A program made the translations under genes and the position numbers. The notes beneath the pieces were generated by a model. That model was not told the DNA's origin, made no database searches, and saw only the letters and a list, made by a program, of their open reading frames with translations. A DNA stretch of 64,000 nucleotides from Psoroptes ovis (Eukaryota > Arthropoda > Arachnida > Sarcoptiformes > Psoroptidae). The stretch spans positions 682,001-746,000 of the forward strand of contig PQWQ01000020.1 of assembly GCA_002943765.1 (NCBI GenBank). Direction: 5' to 3'. Shown piece after piece: positions 47,682 to 60,501 of this stretch; position 1 is the first letter of the stretch; each line of letters begins with the position of its first letter.

Positions 47682-47927
47682 CTTAAGCCCTTGTTGGATT
47701 TTTGAGGTGAATCAAAGTTGATGGAATATGATCATATTTTTTTCGCATTCGTCCTATTTGAATTTCTCTTTCTTTAATTAAAAAAACCATGTGATTTTTT
47801 TTTGTTCATTTCAAGATTTCATCAAATTTCTCTCTTTTCATTCATTTTTCAACTGTTAATCAATAAACTTGATTTTTTTTTAAAAAAATTAAATTTTAAA
47901 AATATAATTAAATAATCTTATTGAAAA
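47682..47927. promoter_or_regulatory. Compact divergent promoter, MRPL47 and PHB2
   Basis: Only 246 nt lie between the two ATGs, both of mitochondrial genes. T-runs dominate the PHB2 side. No specific binding site is claimed. Confidence 0.45.
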
Positions 47928-49356
47928 ATGGCCGATAAACTTGGTGATTTAATGGGAAAATTTGGTGGCAAAGCACCGATTGGTCTGGGTTTAGGTACAA
48001 AGTTATTATTGGCTGTTGGTGGTCTTGGATATGCTGCAACTAAATCCGTTTACACAGGTATTTTTATTTAAGTTCAAATCAGATATTTTACCATGATTTA
48101 TTTATTTATTTTTTTGTAGTTGAAGGTGGCCATCGAGCCATTATTTTTAGCCGAATCGGTGGTGTTCAACAAGGCGTTTATTCTGAAGGATTACATTTTC
48201 GGTAATTTTGTGATATTTTATGTTTAATTTGAATTGTTTCAATACAAATTTTCATTTCATTTCCAGTATTCCTTGGTTTCAATGGCCCATTATTTATGAT
48301 ATACGTTCAAAACCTGTACAATATTCATCGCCAACCGGTAGTAAAGATTTACAAATGGTCAATATATCGCTGCGTGTTTTAGCACGTCCTGATGCTTCAA
48401 AATTGCCATATATCTATCGAGTTCTCGGCACAGATTTTGATGAACGTGTTTTGCCATCAATTTGTAATGAAGTTTTGAAAAGTGTTGTGGCAAAATTCAA
48501 TGCATCTCAGTTAATCACACAACGTCAGCAAGTATCGTTATTAGTCCGTAAACAATTAATTGATCGAGCAAAAGATTTTCACATTATTTTGGATGATGTT
48601 TCACTTACTGAATTGAGTTTTGGTAAAGAATATTCACATGCTGTCGAAGCTAAACAAGTCGCCCAGCAAGAAGCACAACGGGCCCAATTTTTAGTGGAAA
48701 AATCGATTCAAGAAAAACAACAAAAAATCGTACAAGCTGAGGGTGAAGCTGAAGCTGCAAGAATGATATCCTTTTCATTTGAAAAAAAAAATATTCATTT
48801 AATAGTTTTTTTATGATGAATTTTATTTTAAGGCAACTTCAAATTCCAAAAAATTCCATAAAATCTGATTCGAGGTCTACAGTCTTGGTATCAAAATATC
48901 GTCGAAGAAAATTGTTCTATTTTGATGCTGTAAAAGGGTAGACTAAATCATCAGTAGTGAATTGAATTCACGACCAAATAAGAATGTACATAAAAGAAAA
49001 AATTATTTACATTCTTTGTGATTCAATTCATAATTTGAAACAAAAACTTATCGAAAATGATTTGTCTTTAGTAATCTGATGATTGATATTTTGATTTCGC
49101 TTAATCTGTTTAATACCATTGATTAATTTTCCTGAGCTGTTTTTTTCTTTTAATTTTCTTTCTAATTTACTTAGGAGAAGCAATTTCAAAAAATCCTGGC
49201 TATTTGAAATTAAGAAAAATACGTGCAGCGCAAAATATTGCCGATACAATTTCACATTCACAAAATCGCGTATATTTGGATGCACAATCATTGTTGCTGA
49301 ATATAGCAAGCAAAGATTTTGATATTAAACAATCTGATATTCAAGGAAAAAAATGA
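47928..49356 (+). CDS. PHB2: Prohibitin-2, with an AT-AC intron
   Basis: Four exons (47928-48057, 48120-48201, 48267-48765, 49171-49356) give 298 residues, against 299 in human. Introns 1 and 2 are short GT-AG. Intron 3 lacks a usable GT donor: exon 3 ends in codons for EAEAARM, and the next protein text (LGEAISKNPGYLKLRKIRAA) begins at 49171. The boundary is ATATCCTTT at the 5' end and AC at the 3' end, as in U12-type AT-AC introns. Protein features are an N-terminal hydrophobic anchor (LLLAVGGLGYAA), the SPFH/PHB domain (about residues 40-200; VEGGHRAIIFSRIGG, LPSICNEVLKSVVAKFNASQ) and a C-terminal coiled coil. It forms ring complexes with PHB1 in the inner mitochondrial membrane. Confidence 0.95.
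48766..49170 (+). other. U12-type AT-AC intron in PHB2
   Basis: The 5' splice site ATATCCTTTT matches the minor-spliceosome consensus ATATCCTTT at all nine positions. The intron ends in TTTAC, and the likely branch site TTCTTTTAAT (49145-49154) puts its A 17 nt from the end. Splicing in phase 0 restores the conserved ARM-LGEA block exactly. No GT-AG choice nearby keeps both the frame and the block. Confidence 0.85.
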
Positions 49357-49494
49357 AGACGTTGAATAGCATGGTTTAAAATTCATCTCCAGAAGACCAC
49401 TCGGCCTGAAAACAAAAATTTAGTTGAAGAAAAAATAATGAAAATGATTCATTAATTTTGTTAGAATCGAATATATATTTCCCTAAATAATTTC

Positions 49495-49500
49495 AATAAA
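49495..49500 (+). terminator. Probable polyadenylation signal of PHB2
   Basis: AATAAA lies 139 nt after the PHB2 stop codon and just before the minisatellite array. Confidence 0.45.
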
Positions 49501-49550
49501 TATACGAAGATTTTTCTTGAAAAATAACTTGTTATAACTTGATATGATAA

Positions 49551-51706
49551 GACTATATTCTTAGATATTTTAATTTTTTTCAAAAATTTCCACGTACTAT
49601 AGCCTTAGATTTTTTCGAAAAATATCGAAATTTTGTCGATGTATAGCTTTAGATTTTTTCGATTTTTTCAAAAATTTTGACGATGGATAGCCTTAGATTT
49701 TTTCGGAAAATTGAAAAATTTTGACGATGGATAGCCTTAGATTTTTTCGAAAAATTGAAAAATTTCCACGTACAATAGTCTTAGATTTTTTCGATTTTTT
49801 GAAAAATTTTGACGATGGATAGCCTTAGATTTTTTCGAAAAATTGAAAAATTTTGACGATGGATAGCCTTAGATTTTTTCGGAAAATTGAAAAATTTTGA
49901 CGATGGATAGCCTTAGATTTTTTCGGAAAATTGAAAAATTTTGACGATGGATAGCCTTAGATTTTTTCGAAAAATTGAAAAATTTCCACGTACAATAGTC
50001 TTAGATTTTTTCGATTTTTTGAAAAATTTTGACGATAGATAGCCTTAGATTATTTCGATTTTTTGAAAAATTTTGACGATAGATAGCCTTAGATTTTTTC
50101 GAAAAATTGAAAAATTTTGACGATAGATAGCCTTAGATTTTTTCGATTTTTTGAAAAATTTTGACGATAGATAGCCTTAGATTTTTTCGAAAAATTGAAA
50201 AATTTTGACGATGGATAGCCTTAGATTTTTTCGAAAAATTCAAAAATTTTGACGATAGATAGCCTTAGATTTTTTCGAAAAATTGAAAAATTTTGACGAT
50301 AGATAGCCTTAGATTTTTTCGAAAATTTTGACGATGGATAGCCTTAGATTTTTTCGATTTTTTGAAAAATTTTGACGATGGATAGCCTTAGATTTTTTCG
50401 AAAAATTCAAAAATTTTGACGATAGATAGCCTTAGATTTTTTCGATTTTTTGAAAAATTTTGACGATAGATAGCCTTAGATTTTTTCGAAAAATTGAAAA
50501 ATTTTGACGATGGATAGCCTTAGATTTTTTCGAAAAATTCAAAAATTTCCACGTACAATAGTCTTAGATTTTTTCGATTTTTTCAAAAATTTTGACGATA
50601 GATAGCCTTAGATTTTTTCGAAAAACTGAAAAATTTTGACGATAGATAGCCTTAGATTTTTTCGAAAAACTGAAAAATTTTGACGATGGATAGCCTTAGA
50701 TTTTTTCGATTTTTCCAAAAATTTCCACGTACAATATTCTTAGATTTTTTCGAAAAATTGAAAAATTTTGACGATGGATAGCCTTAGATTTTTTCGAAAA
50801 ATCGAAAAATTTTGACGATGGATAGCCTTAGATTTTTTCGATTTTTTCAAAAATTTTGACGATGGATAGCCTTAGATTTTTTCGAAAAATTCAAAAATTT
50901 CCACGTACAATAGTCTTAGATTTTTTCGATTTTTTCAAAAATTTTGACGATGGATAGCCTTAGATTTTTTCGATTTTTCCAAAAATTTCCACGTACAATA
51001 GTCTTAGATTTTTTCGAAAAATTGAAAAATTTTGACGATGGATAGCCTTAGATTTTTTCGAAAAATTCAAAAATTTCCACGTACAATAGTCTTAGATTTT
51101 TTCGATTTTTTCAAAAATTTTGACGATAGATAGCCTTAGATTTTTTCGAAAAACTGAAAAATTTTGACGATGGATAGCCTTAGATTTTTTCGATTTTTCC
51201 AAAAATTTCCACGTACAATAGTCTTAGATATTTTCGAAAAATTGAAAAATTTTGACGATGGATAGCCTTAGATTTTTTCGAAAAATTGAAAAATTTTGAC
51301 GATGGATAGCTTTAGATTTTTTCGATTTTTTCAAAAATTTTGACGATGGATAGCCTTAGATTTTTTCGAAAAATTGAAAAATTTTGACGATAGATAGCCT
51401 TAGATTTTTTGGATTTTTTGAAAAATTTTGACGATGGATAGCCTTAGATTTTTTCGATTTTTTCAAAAATTTTGACGATGGATAGCCTTAGATTTTTTCG
51501 AAAAATTGAAAAATTTTGACGATGGATAGCCTTAGATTTTTTCGAAAAATTGAAAAATTTTGACGATGGATAGTCTTAGATTTTTTCGAAAAATTCAAAA
51601 ATTTCCACGTACTATAGCCTTAGATTTTTTCGATTTTTTCAAAAATTTCCACGTACTATAGCCTTAGATTTTTTCGATTTTTTCAAAAATTTCCACGTAC
51701 TATAGC
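49551..51706. repeat. 44-bp minisatellite array with two unit types
   Basis: About 49 tandem units of 44 bp. The common unit holds TTTTGACGATGGATAGCCTT then AGATTTTTTCG and an arm ending GAAAAA. In about a dozen units the variable 18-bp segment is replaced by TTTCCACGTACAATAGTC. The arm is either self-complementary (TTTTTTCGAAAAA) or not (TTTTTTCGATTTTTTGAAAAA). One unit near 50320 is shortened. Units at both ends carry the CCACGTACTATAG form. The array begins about 195 nt after the PHB2 stop codon. Confidence 0.97.
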
Positions 51707-52642
51707 GTAAAAATAGTGAAATAGCTCATGAATTTTCATTTATTCATCTAACATTAGTGCATCTGCATGTCTATTAGATGAACTTGAAGAGACATTCACT
51801 TCATTTCTTCTTCCATATGTGACATATAAATTTGGTTTGAGTGAATGAATTTGAGGCAGCAGCAAAAAAAAACATTTTGTTTTCATTCAACCATATCTGC
51901 ACTATTATTTATTTAATGGTAATAATAATAATAAATTTTTCCAAAAGATTATTGCTTATTATAATTGTAAGAATATCTACACATTTTGATTTGATTATTA
52001 TTATTATTATAAACAAAAAGAACAATGAAAAAACCTGTATAAATAAAGATATAATTGATAAAATAGCAGTATTCTAGGCAGCAAAAAAAATAAATAAATC
52101 AATAAATGAAATGACTAGATACACATGGTTGAGATGAATATAATAATGACGATGATAATAATGATGATGATCGTGACAGCTATTTTGTTGAATTAAGAAT
52201 AGAAATAATAATAATAATGATGATGATGATAATAGTTGTGAATAATAAATAAGAACAACAACAATAAATAGATATATCATTTTATGATAAATGAATTAAA
52301 TAATGGATTCAATACATACACAATGATTTGCAGATTTGTAAATAAATGAGTATGAATGTATGTACATCAATTTTGATCGGTCATCATCATGCTGTACTTA
52401 TTGGTTTATATCAAATCAAATCAAATAAACAAATGATGAAAGGTGATAATGATTATATATAAGTAGTCGTTGCTGTTGTTGCTTACCTAAATGGCTATTG
52501 TCGATTCAGTTTGTATGATGGCTTAAATCGTTTTTTTTTCAAATGAATGGTAGATGTGATAATGTTTTTGTTATTGTTTGTAGTAAATGATGATTTGAAG
52601 ACATTCGATTGTTGAGTTAATGTAAATTCATTCAGTTATCTA
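51707..52642. other. Spacer with GALNT2 3' UTR
   Basis: AT-rich sequence with ATT/AAT and GAT triplet runs (about 51925-52260). A minus-strand GTAAGC donor-like site near 52488 could reflect an alternative GALNT2 3' end. No coding sequence recognised. Confidence 0.35.
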
Positions 52643-55600
52643 CTATCTCAATGATGAAACTTGATCAAAACGCCATTGTTGTGTTGAACTACCAGCATTA
52701 CATTGGTCAACAATAATACCAGTTTGTCGGACAAAACGTGAATCCAGGCAAAGATTATGCGATAATAATTTTATATGACGATCAAATGCCCAGACCCATT
52801 TCTAATGTGAATAATTGAATAAGGAATTATTTATAATGACAATTATTTGTAATTCATTGGACAAATTATTCAAATAAAAATGATCATCAATAAAGTAAAT
52901 TTACCTGCGAATCATCGCCGATACATTCAGATAGTACAACCGATCTGGATGGCTCTAATCCAGTTGCCGTAATGCAAAGATGTTGTCCATGTTTTAAAAG
53001 ATGATCAAATGTAAATGACCAATCTTGATTAGCACCGAGACCATGACACTGATATAATGATAAATGACCAAGATTCGATTGACCCATTGTATCTAAACAT
53101 TGATCGATTTGTCTTAGAGCACCATGTTTGGATAATAATTCCATGTCCACATCCGAATCATTAATCATGATACCGTCAGGAATTTTAAGTTCAGGATAAA
53201 CATTTTTCATGTACCAATCGAATGGTTTACATTTGAGCTTTTCTTTGATTGCTTTACGTTCACTGACATCACCGAATGATACATATTGAGCTGGTGGATT
53301 AGCATTATAATATAATTTTTTATATTCATCCATCCAAACTTCAGCTGCTCTTCGTGTATTATGTACAAATACAACACCGCTTCCTCCAGGAAAATCATAT
53401 GGATGTCTGCGAAAAACAAAGCAAAAAAACATGCAAATTTAAAAAACATTGAATTTGAAACAAATAAGTTAACCTACTGTTTACGAAATACATGTCCAAC
53501 ATGGCTACAAGGAATAATTTCTAAACCATTAGCACACAGCCACATACGAAATGATATTTCAAGATTTTCTCCACCCTAATCATTGATATGAGAAAATTAA
53601 TTTTGAACAAAATTAAAATTCAAATCATCATCATTTTATATCATTAATATTTGCATACAATGCACCTCGCTAAAAATAATAACCCTTAGCAGTTGTTAGA
53701 ATATTCATTTATTTCATATTAAAGTGTAACATTTTTTTTTTTTTTTTTTTTGTTTCAACTTACCCAAACATTCATTTGTGGATCATATTTTCCATAAAAT
53801 TCGAATGTAGTTTTATTTATTGAGAATAGACCTCCAGCAATCATTGGTGTTCTATTGGAAATAATAAGTGATTAATGATGATTAATCGAATAAATATTCA
53901 TAAATGGGCAATTAATCAAATACAATCAATATTAAAAGTCATCTTTTCAGAAATTTTTTTCGTTCATTTTCATTCAACGTACTTTATTGGTGCTGTTTGA
54001 TCTTGTAAACGTTTCTGGTGAATAGCTGGAGGTAATACTTCCCATTTGAATACAAGATTCCAATCGAAACCGCCACGAAGATCCATTGATGTTGCAATAT
54101 AACGAAAATCATCCAATGCAATCACATCTATCACAGGCGAAACGACTAGTAAAGGATCCTGTTTTTTTTTTTGAGAAATGAAATTCATTAGGGAAATGGC
54201 TCCTAGAAAAAACTGAATGGCAATAAACCTGTTTAACACGTTCTAATAATGGTTCAAGCCAATGTTCATTACATTCACAATGACTATCTAAAAATGTTAA
54301 TATTGGTCCAATGGCTGCATCAGCACCTTTAATTCTTGATCGCATTAATCCTTCACGTTTTTCATTTCTGATTAATTTAACTTTTGGTATTTTTTTCAAT
54401 TCGATACCATCATTAGGATCATCACTAAAATCATCGACTAGTATTATTTCGGTTATTAATTTTGATGGTGAACGATTCAATACTGATACAATCGTACGTA
54501 ATAATGTTGATCGAGCTTCATTATGATAAGTGATTATTATTGATGTTGATGGTAAACTCTGTACATCATACACTATTTGTTGACATTTATAATGTCTCGT
54601 ATCGATTATTGAACGATCTGGTGGTAATGAATCACTGGCTTTTTGATTGAATTTATTTTTTGCGTATGGATCGGCGCTTGGTTCAATTCTTTTTTTAATC
54701 AAATATTCTACAACATTGAATTCTGAACCAAGAATCTGATATGTCTTATTGTTTTTGGGCAAAAATTCCAATGATTCAGATGATAATGAATTTGATTTTT
54801 TGGATGATGCTGCTACCAATAGTTCTACATTTGAGCTTTTGTTTGTTGAAGACTTTTGTTCATCATAACGATTGTAATCCTTTTTTTATGAAAATCAAAA
54901 ATGCATAAACTTGTTAATTAAGGTCAAATGGTAGCAATGATGATGGCAAATTAAACGAAATAAAGCATTCAAATATTGAAAGGGTTTGGTTATTTGAAAT
55001 AGAATTGAATAAAGATATTGAATTGGGCATATGACATAAATGATAAAAAATGATCATTGACCACTTTATTTTCGGAAAAAGAATGATGATCGATTTATTT
55101 AATGGACATTCCTTACTTAGCTGTCCGCTTTGATAAATGGTCAATTTTATATTTAACCTTATAATTTATGAATAAAAAACCATATAAAACAACCATAAAT
55201 CATCGATTTTTTCTATACACACAAAAATAGCACAATCAAATCAATGTATTTCATTTAGTTTAGACATATTATGAGCCCTGCAAAATATAGAATGAATGAA
55301 GAGTATCGAATCTAATTGTATGACCGATGATTTTCAATGACAATATGCAAATATTATTTATCATAATTTAAATATGATAATAAATTAGTTTGATTAATCT
55401 TTATTATTATTAATATGTATGACGACCAATTCAGTTAATTTTAAATGATGGTCAGAATGAATGGAAAAAATTAAAATATGGAGAGATAATAGTTAAAATG
55501 ATGAATAATTCAAGAGAAAAATAAAAGAAATTTATTCAATTTCTTCACTTATCATTTGATTTTACTTTTGGCATTCTAAGAATTCAAAAACAAACAATTT

Positions 55601-56713
55601 GAATTTAAATATTGGGAATCATAAAATGGGAATATATATTGGCAAATTGACTATTGGGCAAACTAACTTTATCGATTGCTCACAATGAGTCTGAGAGTGG
55701 GTCCATTGGAAGGAAACCATATGATAATGAATTCAAAAGCCAAAAGTAATAAAAAAAATTGATGACCACAAAATTTTTCATACATTTGCAATGATTTATG
55801 ATAAAACATCAATATAAAATAATGTTGAAAAGATGTACATATCATTATCATGATATATTCATTTGTATAAGTAAATGCAAGTGGAGACCCAAAAACAAAT
55901 CGATCGATCAAATTTGGCTGAAGACAAGTAAACAAAAAAATTATGGATATAAATTGGACTCAAATGAAAATTAACTATCATAAAAACAACACAACAGCAC
56001 AAATTGTTAATTGATCTGTGTCATTCACATTGATTTGTTTTAGCTAGAACAAAATCAATAAATTATCGATTTTATTGACCTCTGATTAATAAGAAGAAAA
56101 ATGGAAAGAAATAAAAATAAATCATATCAAGTGAATTGTTCTTGTCAACAGATCAACAACTCTCTTCAACAAATCTTCAAATTTTCAATCATAGAAAATA
56201 ATTCAGTCAAAATCAAAATAAAGAGTAAGAAGCTAAACATTCAAAAACTGATTGGTTCTGACTGTATTACAAACACTCAAATAGACATGTGTGTAATGGT
56301 CATTTTCAAAACTCAAATTCAATAAAAAAAAATTGGAAAAAAATCAATTTGATTGAAACTAATTGATAGATTTTGGCGAAACAAAAATTTTAAGGAAAAG
56401 GATTAATTTAAAAATTGTTTTTTTTTTTTTGTTAAAAGAAACTTACATTAGGCTGTTGTTGTTGGCTACCATCATCATTGATCATGTTCCAAGATCCGGA
56501 AAAATCATTATTATTTTTATTGATGAAAATATTGCGATAAAATTTTGATCTTAATAATAACAGCTTTGACGATGAATGTCTTAATGTATCATTATTATTA
56601 TTATTATTTTGATGATTATTATTATTAATTTTATAAATCAATGAAAATATTGTTAACCAAATTAATGATGAAATCATTAATAATAATTTGAAACGATTCA
56701 ACATTTTCAACAT
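52643..56713 (-). CDS. GALNT2: Polypeptide N-acetylgalactosaminyltransferase (GALNT2-like)
   Basis: Seven exons read leftward: complement(56447-56713), (54229-54879), (53983-54158), (53764-53851), (53478-53575), (52905-53406) and (52643-52801). All phases fit, giving 646 residues. Exon 1 encodes a type II Golgi anchor (LLLMISSLIWLTIFSLIY) and an Asn-rich stem. The GT-A catalytic domain includes ITYHNEARSTLLRTIVSVL, FLDSHCECNEHWLEPLLERV (DSH = metal-binding DxH), FDWNLVFKWE and VWGGENLEISFRMW. HVFRKQHPYDFPGGSG and a C-terminal ricin-type lectin domain (CLDTMGQSN, LSLYQCHGLGANQDWSF) follow. It starts mucin-type O-glycosylation by adding GalNAc to Ser/Thr. GALNT2 (Drosophila Pgant2) is the closest by block text. 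Intron 1 is 1567 nt; the others are mostly short. Confidence 0.93.
54880..56446 (-). other. Long first intron of GALNT2
   Basis: Bounded on the minus strand by AAT/GTAAGT and AAAAAAAG/GAT. ORFs inside (54914-55144, 55669-55935, 56101-56325) are AT-driven and resemble no family. Confidence 0.7.
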
Positions 56714-59700
56714 TTTTTTAATTTTATAAATAATTTTTTCTCATTGATCTAATTTAAAAATTGATTGATTTTGATGATGATGATGACAGAGTGTTATCAA
56801 AGTTTGCTGAAATTCAAGAATTTTAAATCATAATTTTGGCACGATTATATTCCAAAAAGTTACCACCATATTTGCCATTCATTCATAAGATGTTTTGATA
56901 ATGATTTTAATAATACGGGCAAATATTTGAAATCTTAATAATGATGATGGATTCTTCAAAATTATAAAATGTCAAAGATATATTTGTGATTGCTGACTTG
57001 TTTTACATGACAAATTAAATGGTTATTATTATCACAATTTTAGTTGAACCTTTTATTTATTTTGTCATAATTTGTAGACACAAGTAAATGTTTATGCTGA
57101 AAAATGATGAATTTGCTCGGATGTTTTTGGTGATAATCATCGTAATTATTTTCTTGGTGATAATAACTATGGATCTTTAAATGAATGAATGCACACACTA
57201 TGTAATTATATCAGTCATTTTCATTTGATTTTGTTAAGCTTTTCAAAAGATTTTTGTAAAAACATGTTTTAAACGTTACCATAGTAAATTATTAGATGAG
57301 TTGATATTGATTGACGATGTTTATGGCCGTTTTCAAATTTCAATCATCATAAATGAATTTATATCATTTAATTGATTAACTTAGGCCAATGTTTGACCAT
57401 CTTTTTGATGACAATACTTGTGATTTATCGATTTTTAGTATGGAATGATTTCATTATTTGATTATCAATTAATATAAACAACACAAGAATAATAATAAAA
57501 TTAATTGATTAGAATCAGTTTCATTGTTTTGATATTATTTGAAAAAAATAAATTGCAAAACATTATTGTATTCAAATACCACTTCCATTTGTAGATATCT
57601 GGGCTCCTTTTTCCTGGAAGATTTTAGGAAACTTGGGAGTCAATAGACCGATGAGAAAATATATAATACTTATTCTGATATTATTATATAGACATGTTGT
57701 TTCATGTTTATTTCATGATAGCTGTTTGATACTAAATGAGCTCAACAACAATAACCTTTGAATGAAAATATACACAAAGATCGATAATTGATTAATCAAA
57801 AAAATGGTTGAAATAATCGTAAACACAAACAAACATTGAAACTTGAAAATTGAATTGATATTCGAACGAGATCAAAAATATGAATAATAATCATATTCAT
57901 TTTGTTCTAAAGGTTACTACCTCATATCACATGCTGGTCAACAAATTTTGAATAATTTTGTTTGTTGTTGAAGAGAATGGGTACAATTTCCGAAAAAAAG
58001 AAACTTGAAACATCAACAACAATAGCGAACAGCAGTATAAAGTTTATGAATGAGCAAAATCTTATCTTAAAATAGACAAAACAAACTTGAAGATAAATAT
58101 GGGTATGAAGAAATATAAAAGATTGATTCGATGAGAGATAGAAACAAATGATTATGATGAAACAAGAATAAACAACAAGAGAAATGAAGAAATGATTATA
58201 CAAAAAAACGCTTCAATGGTCAAACAACCAAAATGCCATAAAGGGACCGGAATTGAATTGATTAATAAAAATAGACAACAAGGAAAATGGAAAGAGCAAA
58301 ATTTCCATTACTTGGAAAATTGAATTGAACATGTGAAAAATGAACAATTAGAGAAGCGAAGAAGAAATAATGGCGTCTTGTTCATTTATTTCTAAGAAAT
58401 ATATTCCACCAATTCAAATCATTTATTTCTTCTCTTTTTTCTCAAAGAATACCAGAAGAAATAAAGGGATAATTTTCAGGTTTTTTTCTGACCACTCAAC
58501 ATTTTGATTCATTCATATTAATATGTGAATAAAAAATGTTGAATGGTCATCACTGATTATTATTAAATTGAATGAATGCATATAATAAACATTCATGAAG
58601 TTATTATAATGTTCATCATTGATAACAGTGAAATAACATGCAGAGCTAAATGGTAACAAAATACTGATGTCAAAATCAGTTGTGCATGAAAAAAATGTTT
58701 TTATTTGGTTAAAAGGCTATTGTTTTATTGAATTTCGAATCAATCAATCAATCAATGAAAGATCAAAGTCGAATCGATGGCAACCGACAAGATAGAATAT
58801 GATTGATTGATAGACAAATGATGAATAGATGGACGGATAAAAATGATGATGATGATGATGATAGGGTCGTCACCTCATTATTATCGAATATAATTATTCA
58901 TAAATAGAGATATTTTTATTAGAAGGGATAACATGTATGTATGGCAATAATAATGATGATATTGTTTGATGAAATATTTATTTATTGATGTTGACATGTA
59001 TTTTGTTATATTCTATTTATAAATATAATAATCATTATAAAATGTAATAACGACCAAAAACCGAAATAAAGGTCATCATTTTTTCTGTGTTAGATTTCAT
59101 ATTGTGTATAATATAGAATAGAATAGATTCAATGATAAAAATATGCATCTATTAAGTGGCAGCAGCAGCATAAACAAGTTTTGTGGGTCCTTTATTATCA
59201 CTAACGATGTATTATTATTAAACTATTCAAAGAATAGTTTAAATAATAAAGATGAAATAAGATTCGATGATATTAATATGATAATAATATTAATGAATGA
59301 ATATGAAGGTAATGATCATCAAAGATGAAACAGAATTGATTGTTAAAAATAGAAATAATGATTACCCTTTCTATTTTCACATGTCATCATTAAATAATAA
59401 TGATGATATATTCAATAATATTAATTCAAATTCAATTTCTTGAAATTTTCCAATCGTAAGCATTGAATTTTCATTCAGTCACACTTCAGATGATTTTTCA
59501 ATAATTTTGGAACTCTGTTACTATGTCAAAAATTGAGGACAAATATATGATTACCATCTTTATTTATTTGATAGCTATTTATTTAATTTGAATATTCTTA
59601 GTTTTACTCCTTAGTTTTTGGCCATTAAAATATCGAATAACAATAGATAATATATATTTATAAGTGTTTTATACTATCTCATGAACATGTATTAGGATGT

Positions 59701-60501
59701 CCGGAAAGTTTTTGTCGATTTTCTCATGATTCGTTACGATATAATCGGCGAAAACTTTTCGGACAGCCTAATATTTGAAAATATAGATTAATGAATTTCA
59801 TTTGGCAGATCATTATTTTTAAAAGGAATGGTGCTGGTAATGACACTGATAATGACATGACAGCCACCAAACAAATTTAATTTTATTTGATGGTTAATGG
59901 TTATTAAACACCAGCAACATAAATCATTGTTATTTGGTGTTGGTGAGTGTGAATTGAATTCAAAAAAAAAAAAACAGTGAAATTGATGAAATTGTTTCGA
60001 AAATTTATAAAAATGATCGAATTTTTTCAGTTTTTTGAAACAAATAATTAGATTATCACTTGGCATTTGGCCAAAACACAATGGCTTAAATTTAATTTTG
60101 GAAAATAATATTAATTTGACTGGCTTTTTTGGGGTTCAAAAATGACCGCAATCGAAAACAATTGAATGAGAAATTTTATTTAAAATTAAGTTCTACGAAT
60201 TGGAAAAACTTTAAACGAGATTGTTCCCTGTATTTAATATTTTGAATTGTTTTTATTTATTCTTAGAATAAACTTTTTTCTATACGAAAGTAATTTCATA
60301 TTTTTTCTGGCCATTTTTGGTTCACATCTTAACAAACGAAAAACTAGATATTTTTGATAATAATTGCATTTAATAATTTCGGTACTTATTATTATTGCTG
60401 GTGTGTACATCATAATTAGTGTTTCACTCAAAGTAATAGTCATCATCAATCGTTTTGACCATCTCAAATTATAATTGAATTTTTGACTTAAAAAAGGCAA
60501 A
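56714..60501. other. Intergenic, one MITE, otherwise nothing recognised
   Basis: 3.8 kb between the divergent GALNT2 and Lys-rich genes. A family B MITE lies at 59692-59771, and a possible half of a family A element at about 60186-60231 (CTACGAATT ... TTCCCTGTA). A GAT-triplet run occurs near 58843-58862. The minus-strand ORFs at 57922-58203, 59788-60081 and 60234-60551 are not supported by any family. Confidence 0.4.
59692..59771. mobile_element. 80-bp mariner-like MITE, family B (subtype 2)
   Basis: Starts TTAGGATGTCCGGAAAGTTT and ends AACTTTTCGGACAGCCTAA, flanked by TA on both sides. The inverted ends pair over nearly 30 bp each, leaving a short loop. Confidence 0.85.

Noticed and set aside
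48766..48816. Extension of PHB2 exon 3 into ISFSFEKKN with a stop
   Set aside because: It ends the protein before the conserved C-terminus, which is present downstream in the correct frame after AT-AC splicing.
49551..51706. CRISPR-like regular repeats
   Set aside because: Units abut each other with no unique spacers, and the genome is animal. It is a minisatellite.
57922..58203. Hydrophobic 93-residue minus-strand ORF
   Set aside because: Composition follows AT-rich noise, with no homology, no promoter and no splice partner.
60186..60231. Seventh family A MITE
   Set aside because: Only a decayed 3' half is visible (CTACGAATT to CCCTGTA); too weak to list as an element.
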